Shown here one piece after another: positions 1 to 10,330 of a stretch of DNA of 64,000 nucleotides; the first letter of the stretch is position 1, and every line of letters starts with the position of its first letter. Position numbers and translations under genes: made by a program. Source of the stretch: Onthophagus taurus (taxonomy: Eukaryota > Arthropoda > Insecta > Coleoptera > Scarabaeidae); contig NC_091971.1 of NCBI RefSeq assembly GCF_036711975.1, positions 29,147,501-29,211,500 on the forward strand, given 5' to 3'. The notes under the pieces are model-generated. The model searched no databases. It had not been told where the DNA came from and worked only from the letters and a program-made list of their open reading frames with translations.

Positions 1-920
1 CTTCTTGAATGACCTTCTAAACGAATTTTCATCAAGCGTACTAGCTTATGCGGATGATCTGAAACTATTCCGACCTATTTTTGCGGACCGTGATGTTGTC
101 AGTCTTCAGTCGGATTTGGACGTCTTGGTGGAATGGTGTAACCGTTATCAGCTAAAGATTAATGCCAATAAGTGCGGTACGGTTAGTTTTACACGCAAGC
201 TGTCTCCTCTTCCATCTTCTTATTATATAGAAGGTGTTCTTCTTGAGAAACTATCTACAATCAAGGATCTGGGAGTAACTTTTGACCGCAAATTGTCTTT
301 TGTACCTCACATCGAAAATATTGCATTTTCTGCAGCGAGGATGCTTGGTTTCGTTTTGCGCACCTCGCGTGCTTTTTCTGATATCGGTGTGTACAAGACC
401 CTATTTTCGACCTTTGTATTGTCCAAATTGGAATATGGTTCTGTAATTTGGTCGCCACATTATGTGTGTCATAGACTTATATTGGAGAGAATTCAGAGGA
501 GATTTCTCAAATATTTGTCTCTACGCCTGGACGGATCATACCCGGATCGTGGAATGGATTACGCATCCCTGCTGCGGCGTCACAATTTTTCTGCACTAGA
601 CGTAAGAAGAGATGACCAGTGCATCAAGTTTTTGCAGAAGTTAGTGCAAGGTGAATTGGATTGTGGTTGGTTGTTGTCGCGGATCATTTTCGCGGTGCCT
701 ACGCGTGCAACACGTAGTACAAATCAGTTTTATTTGAGGAATTGCAGATCCAATGTTTTAGCCAACTCCCCGGTGCAGAGGATGTGTAAACTAACTAACA
801 ATCAATAATAGCGTAAGAGTGTTTATGTGAATTATATTTGTTTTATGGCATGTGTTATTTCTTATTTTCTTTTTCTTGTAATATTGTCCTGTAATTGATC
901 TTTGTTGGGCAATAAAGTGA

Positions 921-951
<31 letters not shown>
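1..951 (+). mobile_element. 3' part of a non-LTR retrotransposon (CR1/Jockey-like group)
   Basis: A reading frame at 5-808 starts inside the reverse transcriptase, with the catalytic box YADD near residue 15, followed by the thumb and C-terminal region usual for non-LTR elements of the CR1/Jockey type. It ends at a TAA before a short 3' UTR with AATAAA (911-916) and an (ATT)n tail (921-950). The 5' part lies outside the window. The C-terminal half resembles the element at 39718-41048 in layout and in the 3' end 'gggcaataaa'. No frameshift is visible in the part present, so this copy may be fairly young. The exact clade is uncertain. Confidence 0.85.
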
Positions 952-1300
952 GAAGCAATCTTCGCTGTACGGTTGGTTTGACGCTCGTTGTTGATGACAT
1001 CCCATATGGCTTTGATTTTATTATTAACATTTAAAATATATTCATCCACGGTTCGTTTCTTATTTTGGATAGTCATGTTCATATATTATTTTTTATATTT
1101 CTTATATAAGTGCAAACCTTCAGCATCTTTGGTTGTTTGAACTATCACAAATAAGGCATCAAGAGTTTCTTGTAGTTTTTGAGGATTGTTGTATACTCTT
1201 TTAACATTTTTTGTAGCTTTTTTAGAAAAGCAGATATCAAACTCAGCCATAAATTTAGAATGAAGTATAGAGAATGCTTCTTGTGTACCGGACACATGAG
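952..1300 (-). pseudogene. Non-LTR retrotransposon fragment: endonuclease-RT linker
   Basis: Two minus-strand reading frames (1295 to 1086, then about 1082 to 955) together look like the segment between the endonuclease and reverse transcriptase domains of a non-LTR element. The tell-tale piece is KIKAIWDVINNERQTN, a pattern found just before the RT domain. A stop or frameshift separates the two parts near 1085. The (ATT)n tail of the preceding element abuts it, so that element probably inserted here. No catalytic motif is present, so the call rests on the linker pattern alone. Confidence 0.5.
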
Positions 1301-1491
1301 TTGTTGTTCATTTTATTATACATTTTATTATTGAAAAATTAAATAACAATACGTGTTGGAGACGGGTACATTTACCTTAGTATTTTAGATAAGTCAGCAA
1401 TATTAGTAAGTAGGTTAAATAGGTTTATTAGCATGTAGAAGGAGAATAGAGTAAGTCGTCGATGCGTTAACACGAAAATGTTAGTTATAAG
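1301..1491. other. AT-rich spacer, nothing recognised
   Basis: I see no reading frame, repeat or RNA gene here. It ends at the probable target site of the Penelope element. Confidence 0.5.
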
Positions 1492-1503
1492 TATTATTAA
1501 ATA
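1492..1503. repeat. Probable target-site duplication of PLE1, left copy
   Basis: TATTATTAAATA occurs here and again at 6307-6318, flanking the inverted Penelope structure. Because the sequence is low-complexity and overlaps the first three bases of the arm, chance similarity is possible. Confidence 0.4.
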
Positions 1504-1559
1504 ATTGAAAAGAGAAATCAACTGTACTTTTTACTGGTTTTAAATTTATTAATCGTTTT

Positions 1560-1599
1560 GTCTTACATGTTTCGATAACAAGTTATCATCTTCAGAGAC
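1560..1599 (-). ncRNA. Hammerhead ribozyme motif in PLE1 left arm
   Basis: Mirror image of the motif at 6163-6202: on the minus strand stem I GTCT/AGAC, core CTGAAGA, stem II GATAA-CTTG-TTATC, GAAA, palindromic stem III ACATGT and then A. See the right-arm entry for details. Confidence 0.7.
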
Positions 1600-2129
1600 G
1601 CTACAAAGAATTAAATTATAAATTATACTGGTTTTAAAAACATGTGGGTTAATTAACGAAAATGAATAATTCTATTTAAAAAATAACTAAAAAATACTTA
1701 CTGCGTCAAATTTAATTAAGAAGAAACATTTAAATTAAGGTTCAACGTGAATACAATTAAAGATCGGGGTGTAAAACTAAAATTCTTGTTTGTAATTTGT
1801 TTTTGGTGTTAACATCTATGCTGTTGCTGTCGAAATAACACGTAACGTGAACTTGTTCTTAATCGATAACGGAAAGAAAGAGAGATGTAACTAACTGGTT
1901 GTACCACTATTGCGAACTCTGTGTACGAATTAAATTGGTTTTTAAAAATCAAAATCACATTCATATCAAATATATTCTATGTTAAGATCAATAACTTAAT
2001 TTAATCTTATATTATGTGTTCATTATTGTGTTTCCTACTTTCATTTAACAGATCCAAATGTCGATGAGTTTCAGAATGAAATATTTTCCAAAATGAGATA
2101 ATATAAAACGAGAAATAGGGAGAAGAAAA

Positions 2130-2147
2130 GGGGGGGGGGGGGGGGGG
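2130..2147. repeat. G homopolymer (18 bp), mirrored as 21 C at 5612-5632
   Basis: A run of 18 G sits in the 3' UTR of the left Penelope copy; the right arm has 21 C. It is the only length difference I found between the arms, as expected for slippage or sequencing error. Confidence 0.9.
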
Positions 2148-2247
2148 AAAGGGAAAAGGGAATGTTTGGTCGTAAGGATCCCAAAAAGTGCGAAATTGTG
2201 TATACGTACCACCTACACAAAGTCCTCTGCAATTTGGGAGGTTAAGG

Positions 2248-4165
2248 TTAAGGAATAGGAAAAGGGTTTATCAAGGATTTATAGAGTGGAGTCTTAAATG
2301 TGTGTATCTGGTCGTTTAGACATTCGATATTTTGATTTTTGGTTCGACATTTATCTATCTCATATGTTTCTAATAAGTTGAGCTTAAATCCTTTATTCTG
2401 TTTATGGAGTAGTGTCAAATTTTTATTAATGTCAAATTCGTGGTTATGGATAATCATATGTCTACCAAAGTTGGAATTTTGGTTATTTTTGTGTTCTTTA
2501 ATCCTTTGTTTCAATGATCTACCGGTCTCTCCAATATATGTTGCACCACAGGTGTCGCACTCTAATCTATATACACCATTCTGTTCAAGTGTTTGTAATT
2601 TATCTTTTGCATTAATTAAAATTTTTCCCAAGGTATTATTGTTACTAAATGAAATGTTGACATTATATTTAAGAAAAGTTTTACGAATAGAATAACCAAT
2701 ATTGCCCGGGTAATTTATTGAGCGATAGATTTTAGTTATGTTTGTTTGTTGTAAGCTTGTTGAAATTAAATGTTGTTGTTTTTTATTATATTTTTTTATG
2801 ATATATTCAATGTCTGATTCTGTATATCCATTATTTTTGGCTATATTATGGATTATGTCTAATTCTTTATTTCTGCTTTCTTTTGAAAGAGGTGTATTAT
2901 AGTATCTGTAAATGAAAGCCCAAAATGCTGCAGCTTTATGGTTTTTGTGGTGGTAAGAATTTTTGGGAATGACCGAATCTGTCTGTGTCGGCTTTCTGTA
3001 AATGTCGAAAGTAATTAATTTAGCGTTGTTAGTCAAGGTGAGATCTAGAAAATTTAATTTGTTATCTTCTTCAATTTCCATTGTGAAATTAATATCATTA
3101 TGCAAACTATTAATGTAGGCATAGAAAGAATGAATTGAGTCTAGGTCTTTGTTATTCCAGATGATTAGTACGTCGTCGACGTATCTGCGCCATAGTAAGA
3201 TATTAGGATTATTGGTATTTAAAATTTCCTTTTCTAAATTATTGAGGAAAATATCTGATAGCAACCCACTAAGTGGTGAGCCCATAGGTAAACCTTTTTT
3301 ATATTCATAAATTTTACAATCAAACTGACAAAAATTTTGTTCTGTGCATAATTTTAAAAAATTGTAGATATGTTCAGTATTTGTATCATTGAATTTATCT
3401 TTAATTAACTCTTTTGCTAGTAGTAATGCTTCTGTAATTGGAATATTGGTGTATAGATTAGTTATGTCGAATGATAAAATAGTGTAATCTACTGGTAATG
3501 TGGTGTTCCTTATTGTGTTGATGATTTCGTTTCTGTTTTTTATGGTGTATTTTGGTTTGAATTGTATGTCATTTTTAAATATTTGTAGTAAAAATTTGGA
3601 TATTTTATATGTACTTGAATCCAATGAAGATATTATGGGTCTAATAGGTAGGTTTTGTTTATGTAACTTAACGAGTGAGTATGCTAATGGTATTTTAGGG
3701 TTCATAGGAATAAGATTGTATATTGTAATATTTTGTTCTTTAAGAAATTCTTGTGATGTTTTTATCTGTTTCTTTACTTTGTTGTGAAATGCGGTTGTGG
3801 GGTTTTTATTTAATTCTACAAAGTTGTTTTGTTCAAAAAACTCTAGGGTTTTTGAGTTGTAAATATTTTTGTCTAAAATTACTATACCTGCATTTTTATC
3901 TGCCTTTGTAATTGTTAATGAATTTGATCGGATTTTATACTTAATCTTACGCAACGTATTAATTTCTTGTTTATTGTTGTTGTTTTGGTTATCGGGAACT
4001 TTTTCCTTTTCTTTCTTCTTCAAGATTTCTATTAATTCCTTTCTTAAATTCTCTTCTCCTGGGATTTTGTTAGCAGCGACTTCTAAATCGATGGCCAGTT
4101 TTGCTGTGTCTTGTAGTTGTGGTTTTATTGCATATTTGTGTCCTTTGTTGAGTAAGTTCCATTCG
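2248..4165 (-). CDS. Penelope-type reverse transcriptase with GIY-YIG endonuclease (PLE1, longer copy)
   Basis: The minus-strand frame is open from the spacer edge (about 4162) to the TAA at 2248; no ATG is clear at the 5' end, and the region near 4023 is simply the charged KKKEKEK stretch, so the N-terminus is probably cut off. In order it shows the KADKNAG block typical of Penelope RT N-termini, then IRPIISS, the SFDITNLYTNIP motif, GLPMGSPLSG, the catalytic RRYVDDV (YVDD), and a C-terminal zinc-binding pair CDTC followed by ATYIGETGR, the GIY-YIG nuclease, with a downstream HMIIHNH. The product would copy element RNA into DNA at nicked targets. There are no internal stops. It matches the plus-strand copy over the shared part. 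Confidence 0.88.
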
Positions 4166-4170
4166 TTTTA

Positions 4171-5511
4171 CTACAAATATTTAAAAATGACATACAATTC
4201 AAACCAAAATACACCATAAAAAACAGAAACGAAATCATCAACACAATAAGGAACACCACATTACCAGTAGATTACACTATTTTATCATTCGACATAACTA
4301 ATCTATACACCAATATTCCAATTACAGAAGCATTACTACTAGCAAAAGAGTTAATTAAAGATAAATTCAATGATACAAATACTGAACATATCTACAATTT
4401 TTTAAAATTATGCACAGAACAAAATTTTTGTCAGTTTGATTGTAAAATTTATGAATATAAAAAAGGTTTACCTATGGGCTCACCACTTAGTGGGTTGCTA
4501 TCAGATATTTTCCTCAATAATTTAGAAAAGGAAATTTTAAATACCAATAATCCTAATATCTTACTATGGCGCAGATACGTCGACGACGTACTAATCATCT
4601 GGAATAACAAAGACCTAGACTCAATTCATTCTTTCTATGCCTACATTAATAGTTTGCATAATGATATTAATTTCACAATGGAAATTGAAGAAGATAACAA
4701 ATTAAATTTTCTAGATCTCACCTTGACTAACAACGCTAAATTAATTACTTTCGACATTTACAGAAAGCCGACACAGACAGATTCGGTCATTCCCAAAAAT
4801 TCTTACCACCACAAAAACCATAAAGCTGCAGCATTTTGGGCTTTCATTTACAGATACTATAATACACCTCTTTCAAAAGAAAGCAGAAATAAAGAATTAG
4901 ACATAATCCATAATATAGCCAAAAATAATGGATATACAGAATCAGACATTGAATATATCATAAAAAAATATAATAAAAAACAACAACATTTAATTTCAAC
5001 AAGCTTACAACAAACAAACATAACTAAAATCTATCGCTCAATAAATTACCCGGGCAATATTGGTTATTCTATTCGTAAAACTTTTCTTAAATATAATGTC
5101 AACATTTCATTTAGTAACAATAATACCTTGGGAAAAATTTTAATTAATGCAAAAGATAAATTACAAACACTTGAACAGAATGGTGTATATAGATTAGAGT
5201 GCGACACCTGTGGTGCAACATATATTGGAGAGACCGGTAGATCATTGAAACAAAGGATTAAAGAACACAAAAATAACCAAAATTCCAACTTTGGTAGACA
5301 TATGATTATCCATAACCACGAATTTGACATTAATAAAAATTTGACACTACTCCATAAACAGAATAAAGGATTTAAGCTCAACTTATTAGAAACATATGAG
5401 ATAGATAAATGTCGAACCAAAAATCAAAATATCGAATGTCTAAACGACCAGATACACACATTTAAGACTCCACTCTATAAATCCTTGATAAACCCTTTTC
5501 CTATTCCTTAA
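4171..5511 (+). pseudogene. 5'-truncated Penelope RT / GIY-YIG frame (PLE1, right copy)
   Basis: The frame is open from the arm edge (about 4171) but begins inside the RT domain, just upstream of the SFDITNLYTNIP motif. It lacks the KADKNAG region and has no proper start; the first internal ATG of note (4474) begins at GSPLSG, after motif. The catalytic YVDD and the GIY-YIG domain are present and identical to the minus copy. By itself it would give a protein without the RT N-terminus. The truncation point is exactly where the palindrome meets the spacer. Confidence 0.85.
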
Positions 5512-6162
5512 CCTTAACCTCCCAAATTGCAGAGGACTTTGTGTAGGTGGTACGTATACACAATTTCGCACTTTTTGGGATCCTTACGACCAAACATTCC
5601 CTTTTCCCTTTCCCCCCCCCCCCCCCCCCCCCTTTTCTTCTCCCTATTTCTCGTTTTATATTATCTCATTTTGGAAAATATTTCATTCTGAAACTCATCG
5701 ACATTTGGATCTGTTAAATGAAAGTAGGAAACACAATAATGAACACATAATATAAGATTAAATTAAGTTATTGATCTTAACATAGAATATATTTGATATG
5801 AATGTGATTTTGATTTTTAAAAACCAATTTAATTCGTACACAGAGTTCGCAATAGTGGTACAACCAGTTAGTTACATCTCTCTTTCTTTCCGTTATCGAT
5901 TAAGAACAAGTTCACGTTACGTGTTATTTCGACAGCAACAGCATAGATGTTAACACCAAAAACAAATTACAAACAAGAATTTTAGTTTTACACCCCGATC
6001 TTTAATTGTATTCACGTTGAACCTTAATTTAAATGTTTCTTCTTAATTAAATTTGACGCAGTAAGTATTTTTTAGTTATTTTTTAAATAGAATTATTCAT
6101 TTTCGTTAATTAACCCACATGTTTTTAAAACCAGTATAATTTATAATTTAATTCTTTGTAGC

Positions 6163-6202
6163 GTCTCTGAAGATGATAACTTGTTATCGAAACATGTAAG
6201 AC
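6163..6202 (+). ncRNA. Hammerhead ribozyme motif in PLE1 right arm
   Basis: The order of parts fits a minimal type I hammerhead. Stem I 5' strand GTCT (6163-6166) is followed by the conserved box CTGAAGA (6167-6173, matching CUGANGA) and stem II GATAA/TTATC with loop CTTG (6175-6188). Then come GAAA (6189-6192), stem III ACATGT (6192-6197), A at 6198 as the cleavage position, and stem I 3' strand AGAC (6199-6202). Stem III is a 6-base palindrome with no room for a loop, which suggests it pairs between two RNA copies. Hammerheads are known in Penelope-like elements. Cleavage activity is not shown by sequence alone. Confidence 0.72.
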
Positions 6203-6306
6203 AAAACGATTAATAAATTTAAAACCAGTAAAAAGTACAGTTGATTTCTCTTTTCAATTATCAAAAACTGGTCGATCATGGATCAAATAAACCCTTACGC
6301 TTTAAT

Positions 6307-6318
6307 TATTATTAAATA
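6307..6318. repeat. Probable target-site duplication of PLE1, right copy
   Basis: TATTATTAAATA, matching 1492-1503. It is separated from the right arm by 45 bp that have no counterpart at the left end. Confidence 0.4.
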
Positions 6319-6392
6319 AACGCAGTTATATAAAATCCAAAAAGTCTTTTTCTCCTCTCTCGAGGAATCTGGCATCATAAATAAGTTGATCA

Positions 6393-6670
6393 TTACACTT
6401 GAGCTGTTGTTTTAGATGGGATAGCCCAATTTAAAACAGTAAGTTTATCTATGAACTGTACTATGTTTTTGTTATTATAACATCTTTTTAGCTCTGTTTT
6501 AATTTCAGGTATGTTCAAGTTAGCTCTAATAATGGAGTTCCGTATTTTGTCGGTTCTTTTAACTTTTGCGACGCTTCTTAAATACTTCATCTGAACCGCT
6601 TCGATTCTGTGTTTTTGAGATTCAGAAAATATCTAATTTTCGCTACCAAACAAAACCACCGGAAGATATG
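6393..6670 (-). pseudogene. C-terminal fragment of a non-LTR reverse transcriptase
   Basis: The minus-strand translation contains YGSEN-like and IEAVQMKYLRSVAKVKR followed by TDKIRNSIIR, the conserved tail of insect RTE-like endonuclease-reverse transcriptases, ending at a stop near 6393. An in-frame stop lies just upstream of the EAVQMKYL block. No RT catalytic core is present. The (AAT)n tail of the next element abuts the fragment at 6690. It is a dead remnant. Confidence 0.6.
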
Positions 6671-7805
6671 TTGAATTGTATACACTTAGTAATAATAATA
6701 ATAATAATAATAATATATTTATTAACCCCATTACATGCAAAAGGAATTACAATAAAGAAACTACAAAATAAAAAACAACAAAAAGTAACATAAACAAAAT
6801 ATCAATTAAACTAAATTTGGAGCTAAAAAGGACCAAGTCAGTTAAGCAAGAATGCTAAACTGTTTTTCATTGGCCCTTGAATATAAAAAAAATATATATA
6901 ATACATCATAATAATGAATCAAAACCTAACCCAGCACCAAGTCAATTGTCACAGTATCAACTCAGAAAGTTATAATTTAACGAATTGAAATTAAAAACAA
7001 CTGTTGTTACACACTGTTGAGTCATTTCTTGGCGCAAATTTTAAATATTGTGTTTTATCAGTATTGATTCTTAGCTTATTGTTATGGAACCATACTTCTG
7101 ATGTTTCTAAGCCTTTGTCGGTGCACATTTTCATTTGCTACCCCGTAGGTGTTGTTGTTATAAATGACGTATCATCAGCATACATACATGTCACTTTGGA
7201 TGTTATATGGAAAGGCAGGTCATTGATATAAATAATGAACAGCAGTAGACCCAAAACTGATCCTTGTGGTACTCCGTTCATGGGCCGCCTTATTGAGGAT
7301 CTATTCTTGTTCACTTCCACCAGCTGCTGTCTCTCTTTCAAGTACGATGATAATAGTTTGTGTGGGATGCCCTTAATGCCATAATAGTACAACTTTTTGA
7401 GTAGTATATTGTGATCGACAGTGTCAAACGCTTTACTGAGATCACAGCAGGTAAGTTTAACCTATTCTTTGTTATCGAATGCGTTTAAAACAGTTTCTAT
7501 TATATCTATTATGACTCTGGTAACCGATTTTTTCTGTCTATACTCATGCTGTTGTTCAGTAAAATAATTATTTTCTTCAAAATATTTCCTGAGTCTAGTT
7601 GCTATTATGTGTTCAAATATTTTCGAAATTGTTGGTAGTATGGAAATAGGACGATGGTTGCTTATTACATCTACATCTTCTTTTTTGTGTACAGGTATTA
7701 TTTTTGCTACTTTAATTTTTTCTGAAGAAGTATCTGCCGCAACGCATTCATTAACCCATTAATGCCCAGAATTATAAAAATATTTGTACTCCTTTAATTC
7801 CCAAA

Positions 7806-7821
7806 GGGTCGTTTACGACCC
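7806..7821. promoter_or_regulatory. Palindromic 16-mer in piggyBac end (1 of 5)
   Basis: GGGTCGTTTACGACCC, about 50 bp inside the element end at 7755. Relatives at 7956-7971, 9835-9850, 10177-10192 and 10256-10271. Possibly a transposase-binding site. Confidence 0.6.
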
Positions 7822-7955
7822 AACCTGTTAAATACCCAGAATTATAAAATCGTTTTTATTCAGTTAATACATACATTTATTTGTGTTTAGTGGTTTATAC
7901 ATGTAAAACAATATAATAAAGTAAGATTTTAGAATTCTGATGTAAAATTAGAACT

Positions 7956-7971
7956 GGGTCTGTAACGACCC
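7956..7971. promoter_or_regulatory. Palindromic 16-mer in piggyBac end (2 of 5)
   Basis: GGGTCTGTAACGACCC, one arm base differs from the others. It lies between the transposase stop and the element end at 7755. Confidence 0.5.
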
Positions 7972-8038
7972 ATAAGGCCTCATAAAGATCGCAGCTCTAA
8001 GTGGTAATAAAAAACACACTACATATTTAGAACGAAAT

Positions 8039-9775
8039 TTATTCGCAATGGTACACTGAAAAACATTTATCATGCAATGGTACTTTACAGGTTTGGCATG
8101 CTTTTGTTGTTTTATTCTTGCACACTTGGCATCGGAGCCTAGGTTGACTCGTTACGATTATATGTCTGCCATTGACTACAGATAACGGAAATCTTACTGA
8201 TGCTCTTTTTCGCCCCGGTTTCTCACTTTTACTGCCATATGTGTTTAACAAATGGTTTGCAATTTCTCGTCGAAATTGAAGATTATCTTTTTTACAGTTA
8301 TATTCTCGAGCTAGAATGTAGGCATTTGTTGCACAAACGTCAAGTAACCAGTATACTATTGGTGTGTACCATTTTTTTCCGCGGAAACCTATTCTATAGT
8401 TAGAAACATGATTGTCTAATTGGTCTACACCACCCATATAATTATTATAATATGATATCAGATTAGGTTGATGTATAGATATTTTCTTTTTATTCTTTAC
8501 AGAATATCTATAACATTTTTGTAGGGGATTTATTCCATATTTGTTTGACAGCATTGTAATAACATTGTTATCTTTCCAACGTACACATACTATATTATTT
8601 TTCTTATCAACTGCACTATCCATAGAACCACGGTCTAGTTTCTTCATTTCATTTTTGCCTTTTATAAAACACTTTTTCGTACGATTATCACGGACAGTTC
8701 CAGTTCCTCCAAACCCTCTACTCGTGAGACTTCTAATAAGCTTCGGGGAAGTAAAAAAAACTATCAAAGTACAAGGAAAATTTCTTGTTGTAATAATTTT
8801 TTAAAATTTCTGCAAAGTTTAGAACTACAGATTCCCCCAGGCCCATTACTTGCGTTTGTTCGCTTCTTTTTCTCCCCTGGTAAATTTCAAATTGGACACA
8901 ATATCCTAATTTAAGAGCACCTACCCAAGCCTTGTAACCAAATCGAACAGGTTTACCTTTTACAAATTGTTTACATCCATGTCTACCATAGTGTGGTATC
9001 ATAGATTCGTCGATGGAAATGTTATTCTCAATCGGTGCGTATCTGAGGAACTGTCGATTCAAACAATTTATAAGGGGGCGAATTTTACCCAGTTTATCAT
9101 CTTTAGAAATGGTTTCGTTGTTACTCATATGTAAATAACTACAAATTTCTTCAAATCTGCTCCTCCTCATCGCATTAGCGACTAAAACATTGTGTACATC
9201 CTCGCTTTGTTCCCAGTACATCCGTCTGCGTGGAAGTGGTACGTAACCACTCAACAGCAGAATACCTATAAAAGTATACAGTTCTTCTTCTGTTAAATTG
9301 AAGTATTCTTTGTTCTTTTGTGCCGCATAGGTAGTGGTGTGTTCTACTATCATGTTTACAATTTCAGGCGTTATCATTAATGAAAAAAATTCGAATGGAT
9401 GACTGCTAGGTCCCAGGGAAAAGGGAGGCAGAAATCGGAATGTTTCTTCTTGGCAGGAGGTGTTAAGGTCCCCTTTTTCCCCTTTGCATTTTACGTACTC
9501 TTCCTTGCGCCTCTTTTGGAATGTTGAAAGCGGTATACAGTCTTCTTCATCCCACTCTGATTCCACTTCATCAGCGTATTGTAGTTCGGCTTCAGCTTCT
9601 AGTTGGTGACGATTCAAATTATGTGGATCGTTACTCTCTTCATCACCCGAATCGCAATCTGTATTATCGAAATCATCTGGAGGGGTAATGATCACTCCAT
9701 CTGGTATAACATCATCTTCGTTCAAATTCTCGATAATTTCTAATAATTCTGCTGTTGTTAGAGGCCGTTTCCTAA
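8039..9775 (-). pseudogene. piggyBac transposase, one apparent frameshift
   Basis: Two overlapping minus-strand frames make up the protein: 9725 (open back to about 9775) to 8733, then 8767 to 8039. The N-terminus is acidic. The catalytic core shows SIDESMIPHYGRHG (first Asp), LYFDSFF (second Asp), and in the second frame CVRWKDNN (third Asp) and GGVDQLDN. The C-terminal CQVCKNKT...CQTC...C is the usual cysteine-rich domain. The frames change near 8750 at a run of eight A, so the break could be real or a sequencing error. The segment upstream of the ATG at 9725 stays open to a possible splice acceptor near 9776, so a small 5' exon is plausible. The enzyme excises and inserts the element at TTAA. 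Confidence 0.88.
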
Positions 9776-9834
9776 AACAACATAAAAGTTATAAAATCCA
9801 AAAACTAATAAAATATGTACGTGTACAGCTCGAT

Positions 9835-9850
9835 GGGTCGTTAACGACCC
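9835..9850. promoter_or_regulatory. Palindromic 16-mer in piggyBac (3 of 5)
   Basis: GGGTCGTTAACGACCC, a perfect palindrome, upstream of the transposase frame. Confidence 0.55.
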
Positions 9851-10176
9851 ATCTAGGTTATGCGACATAGCTTTGGAATAAAAAAGGTAATATCATCTAC
9901 ATTTATGCACAATTAGAATAGACAGACTTTGTACTACATCCTTTAGTAATGAAACAGCAAAAATAATTAAAATTTCTTACTTACCATTCATAAAGCGTTG
10001 CCATGTTGCACAATTAAAAACACAACCAACCAAAACGTCAACAAATATGTTACTTTTATTATCTGCAGAGTTCAGGATGAGTGCAGGTGTTCAACAAAAG
10101 TTAAGTTTAGTAACTATATGAAGAGATGAAGCGCCTAGTAGTAACGGTATCTATGTAACACAGCTAAAAAGTGTTT

Positions 10177-10192
10177 GGGTCATTAATGACCC
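10177..10192. promoter_or_regulatory. Palindromic 16-mer in piggyBac end (4 of 5)
   Basis: GGGTCATTAATGACCC, a perfect palindrome with a varied centre, about 95 bp inside the element end at 10287. Confidence 0.5.
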
Positions 10193-10255
10193 TTTGGGCA
10201 TAACAGAGTACTAATGTTACTATAATTTCGGGCATTAACGTGCTATTGTACTGTT

Positions 10256-10271
10256 GGGTCGTAAACGACCC
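10256..10271. promoter_or_regulatory. Palindromic 16-mer in piggyBac end (5 of 5)
   Basis: GGGTCGTAAACGACCC, 16 bp from the element end at 10287. Confidence 0.6.
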
Positions 10272-10330
10272 TATAGGCATTAATGGGTTAAAAATGTACG
10301 TTAGCGGATGTATAACTTTTTCGATAACAC

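Larger units (their letters stand above)
1501..3593 (-). repeat. PLE1 left arm of the palindrome
   Basis: Reverse complement of 4166-6261. Outer bases ATAATTG pair with CAATTAT at 6255-6261. Mirror positions sum to 7762 outside the G tract and 7759 inside it, so the only length difference I find is 3 bp in that homopolymer. Confidence 0.92.
1501..6261. mobile_element. PLE1: Penelope-like retroelement, two copies head to head forming a large palindrome
   Basis: Left arm 1501-3593 and right arm 4166-6261 are inverted copies. Wherever I compared them they agree base for base, apart from a homopolymer (18 G at 2130-2147 against 21 C at 5612-5632). The 572-bp spacer 3594-4165 is the 5' extension of the minus-strand copy, so the minus copy is the longer one and the plus copy is 5' truncated. 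Each copy encodes a Penelope-type RT plus GIY-YIG endonuclease. Near the outer end of each arm is a hammerhead-like motif. Beyond the right arm, 45 bp (6262-6306) separate it from the candidate target duplication; Penelope elements are known for such short extensions and for partial tandem or inverted copies. The near identity of the arms suggests a recent insertion or ongoing gene conversion. Confidence 0.9.
4166..6261 (+). repeat. PLE1 right arm of the palindrome
   Basis: Inverted copy of 1501-3593. Homology to the left arm stops inward of 4166, where the spacer begins. Confidence 0.92.
7755..10287 (-). mobile_element. piggyBac-family DNA transposon, 2.5 kb, near complete
   Basis: Both ends abut TTAA (7751-7754 and 10288-10291), the target duplicated by piggyBac elements. 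Terminal inverted repeats are CCCATTAATGCC at 7755 and GGCATTAATGGG ending at 10287. The minus strand encodes a piggyBac transposase. Five copies of the palindrome GGGTCGTTNACGACCC or close variants lie outside the main reading frame, near the two ends and in the 5' part of the gene. The element interrupts an older non-LTR RT. With both ends intact and one visible frameshift, it looks recent. Confidence 0.93.
6690..10330 (-). mobile_element. Minus-strand non-LTR retrotransposon fragment, split by piggyBac
   Basis: The 3' tail is (AAT)n at 6691-6714 on the plus strand, that is (ATT)n on the element's own strand. Going 5', the minus strand encodes [15 protein letters not shown] and the catalytic MYADDT (7392-7138), and upstream HRPISILPTISKIFEHI and KIAK-like blocks (about 7750-7500) with frame changes. 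A piggyBac element sits at 7755-10287; beyond it (about 10292-10325) the RT frame resumes with VIHPLTYIFNEC, so the two parts were once contiguous. Much of the RT C-terminus is missing between about 7138 and 6720. Clade uncertain (CR1/Jockey-like). Confidence 0.75.

Noticed and set aside
2130..2147. Long G run as a G-quadruplex regulatory signal
   Set aside because: It is an uninterrupted homopolymer that varies in length between the two arms (18 against 21), so slippage explains it; no spaced G tracts are present.
2339..2695. Small hydrophobic plus-strand proteins inside PLE1 (also mirrored at 5064-5420)
   Set aside because: They are antisense shadows of the Penelope frame and occur only because the arms are copies.
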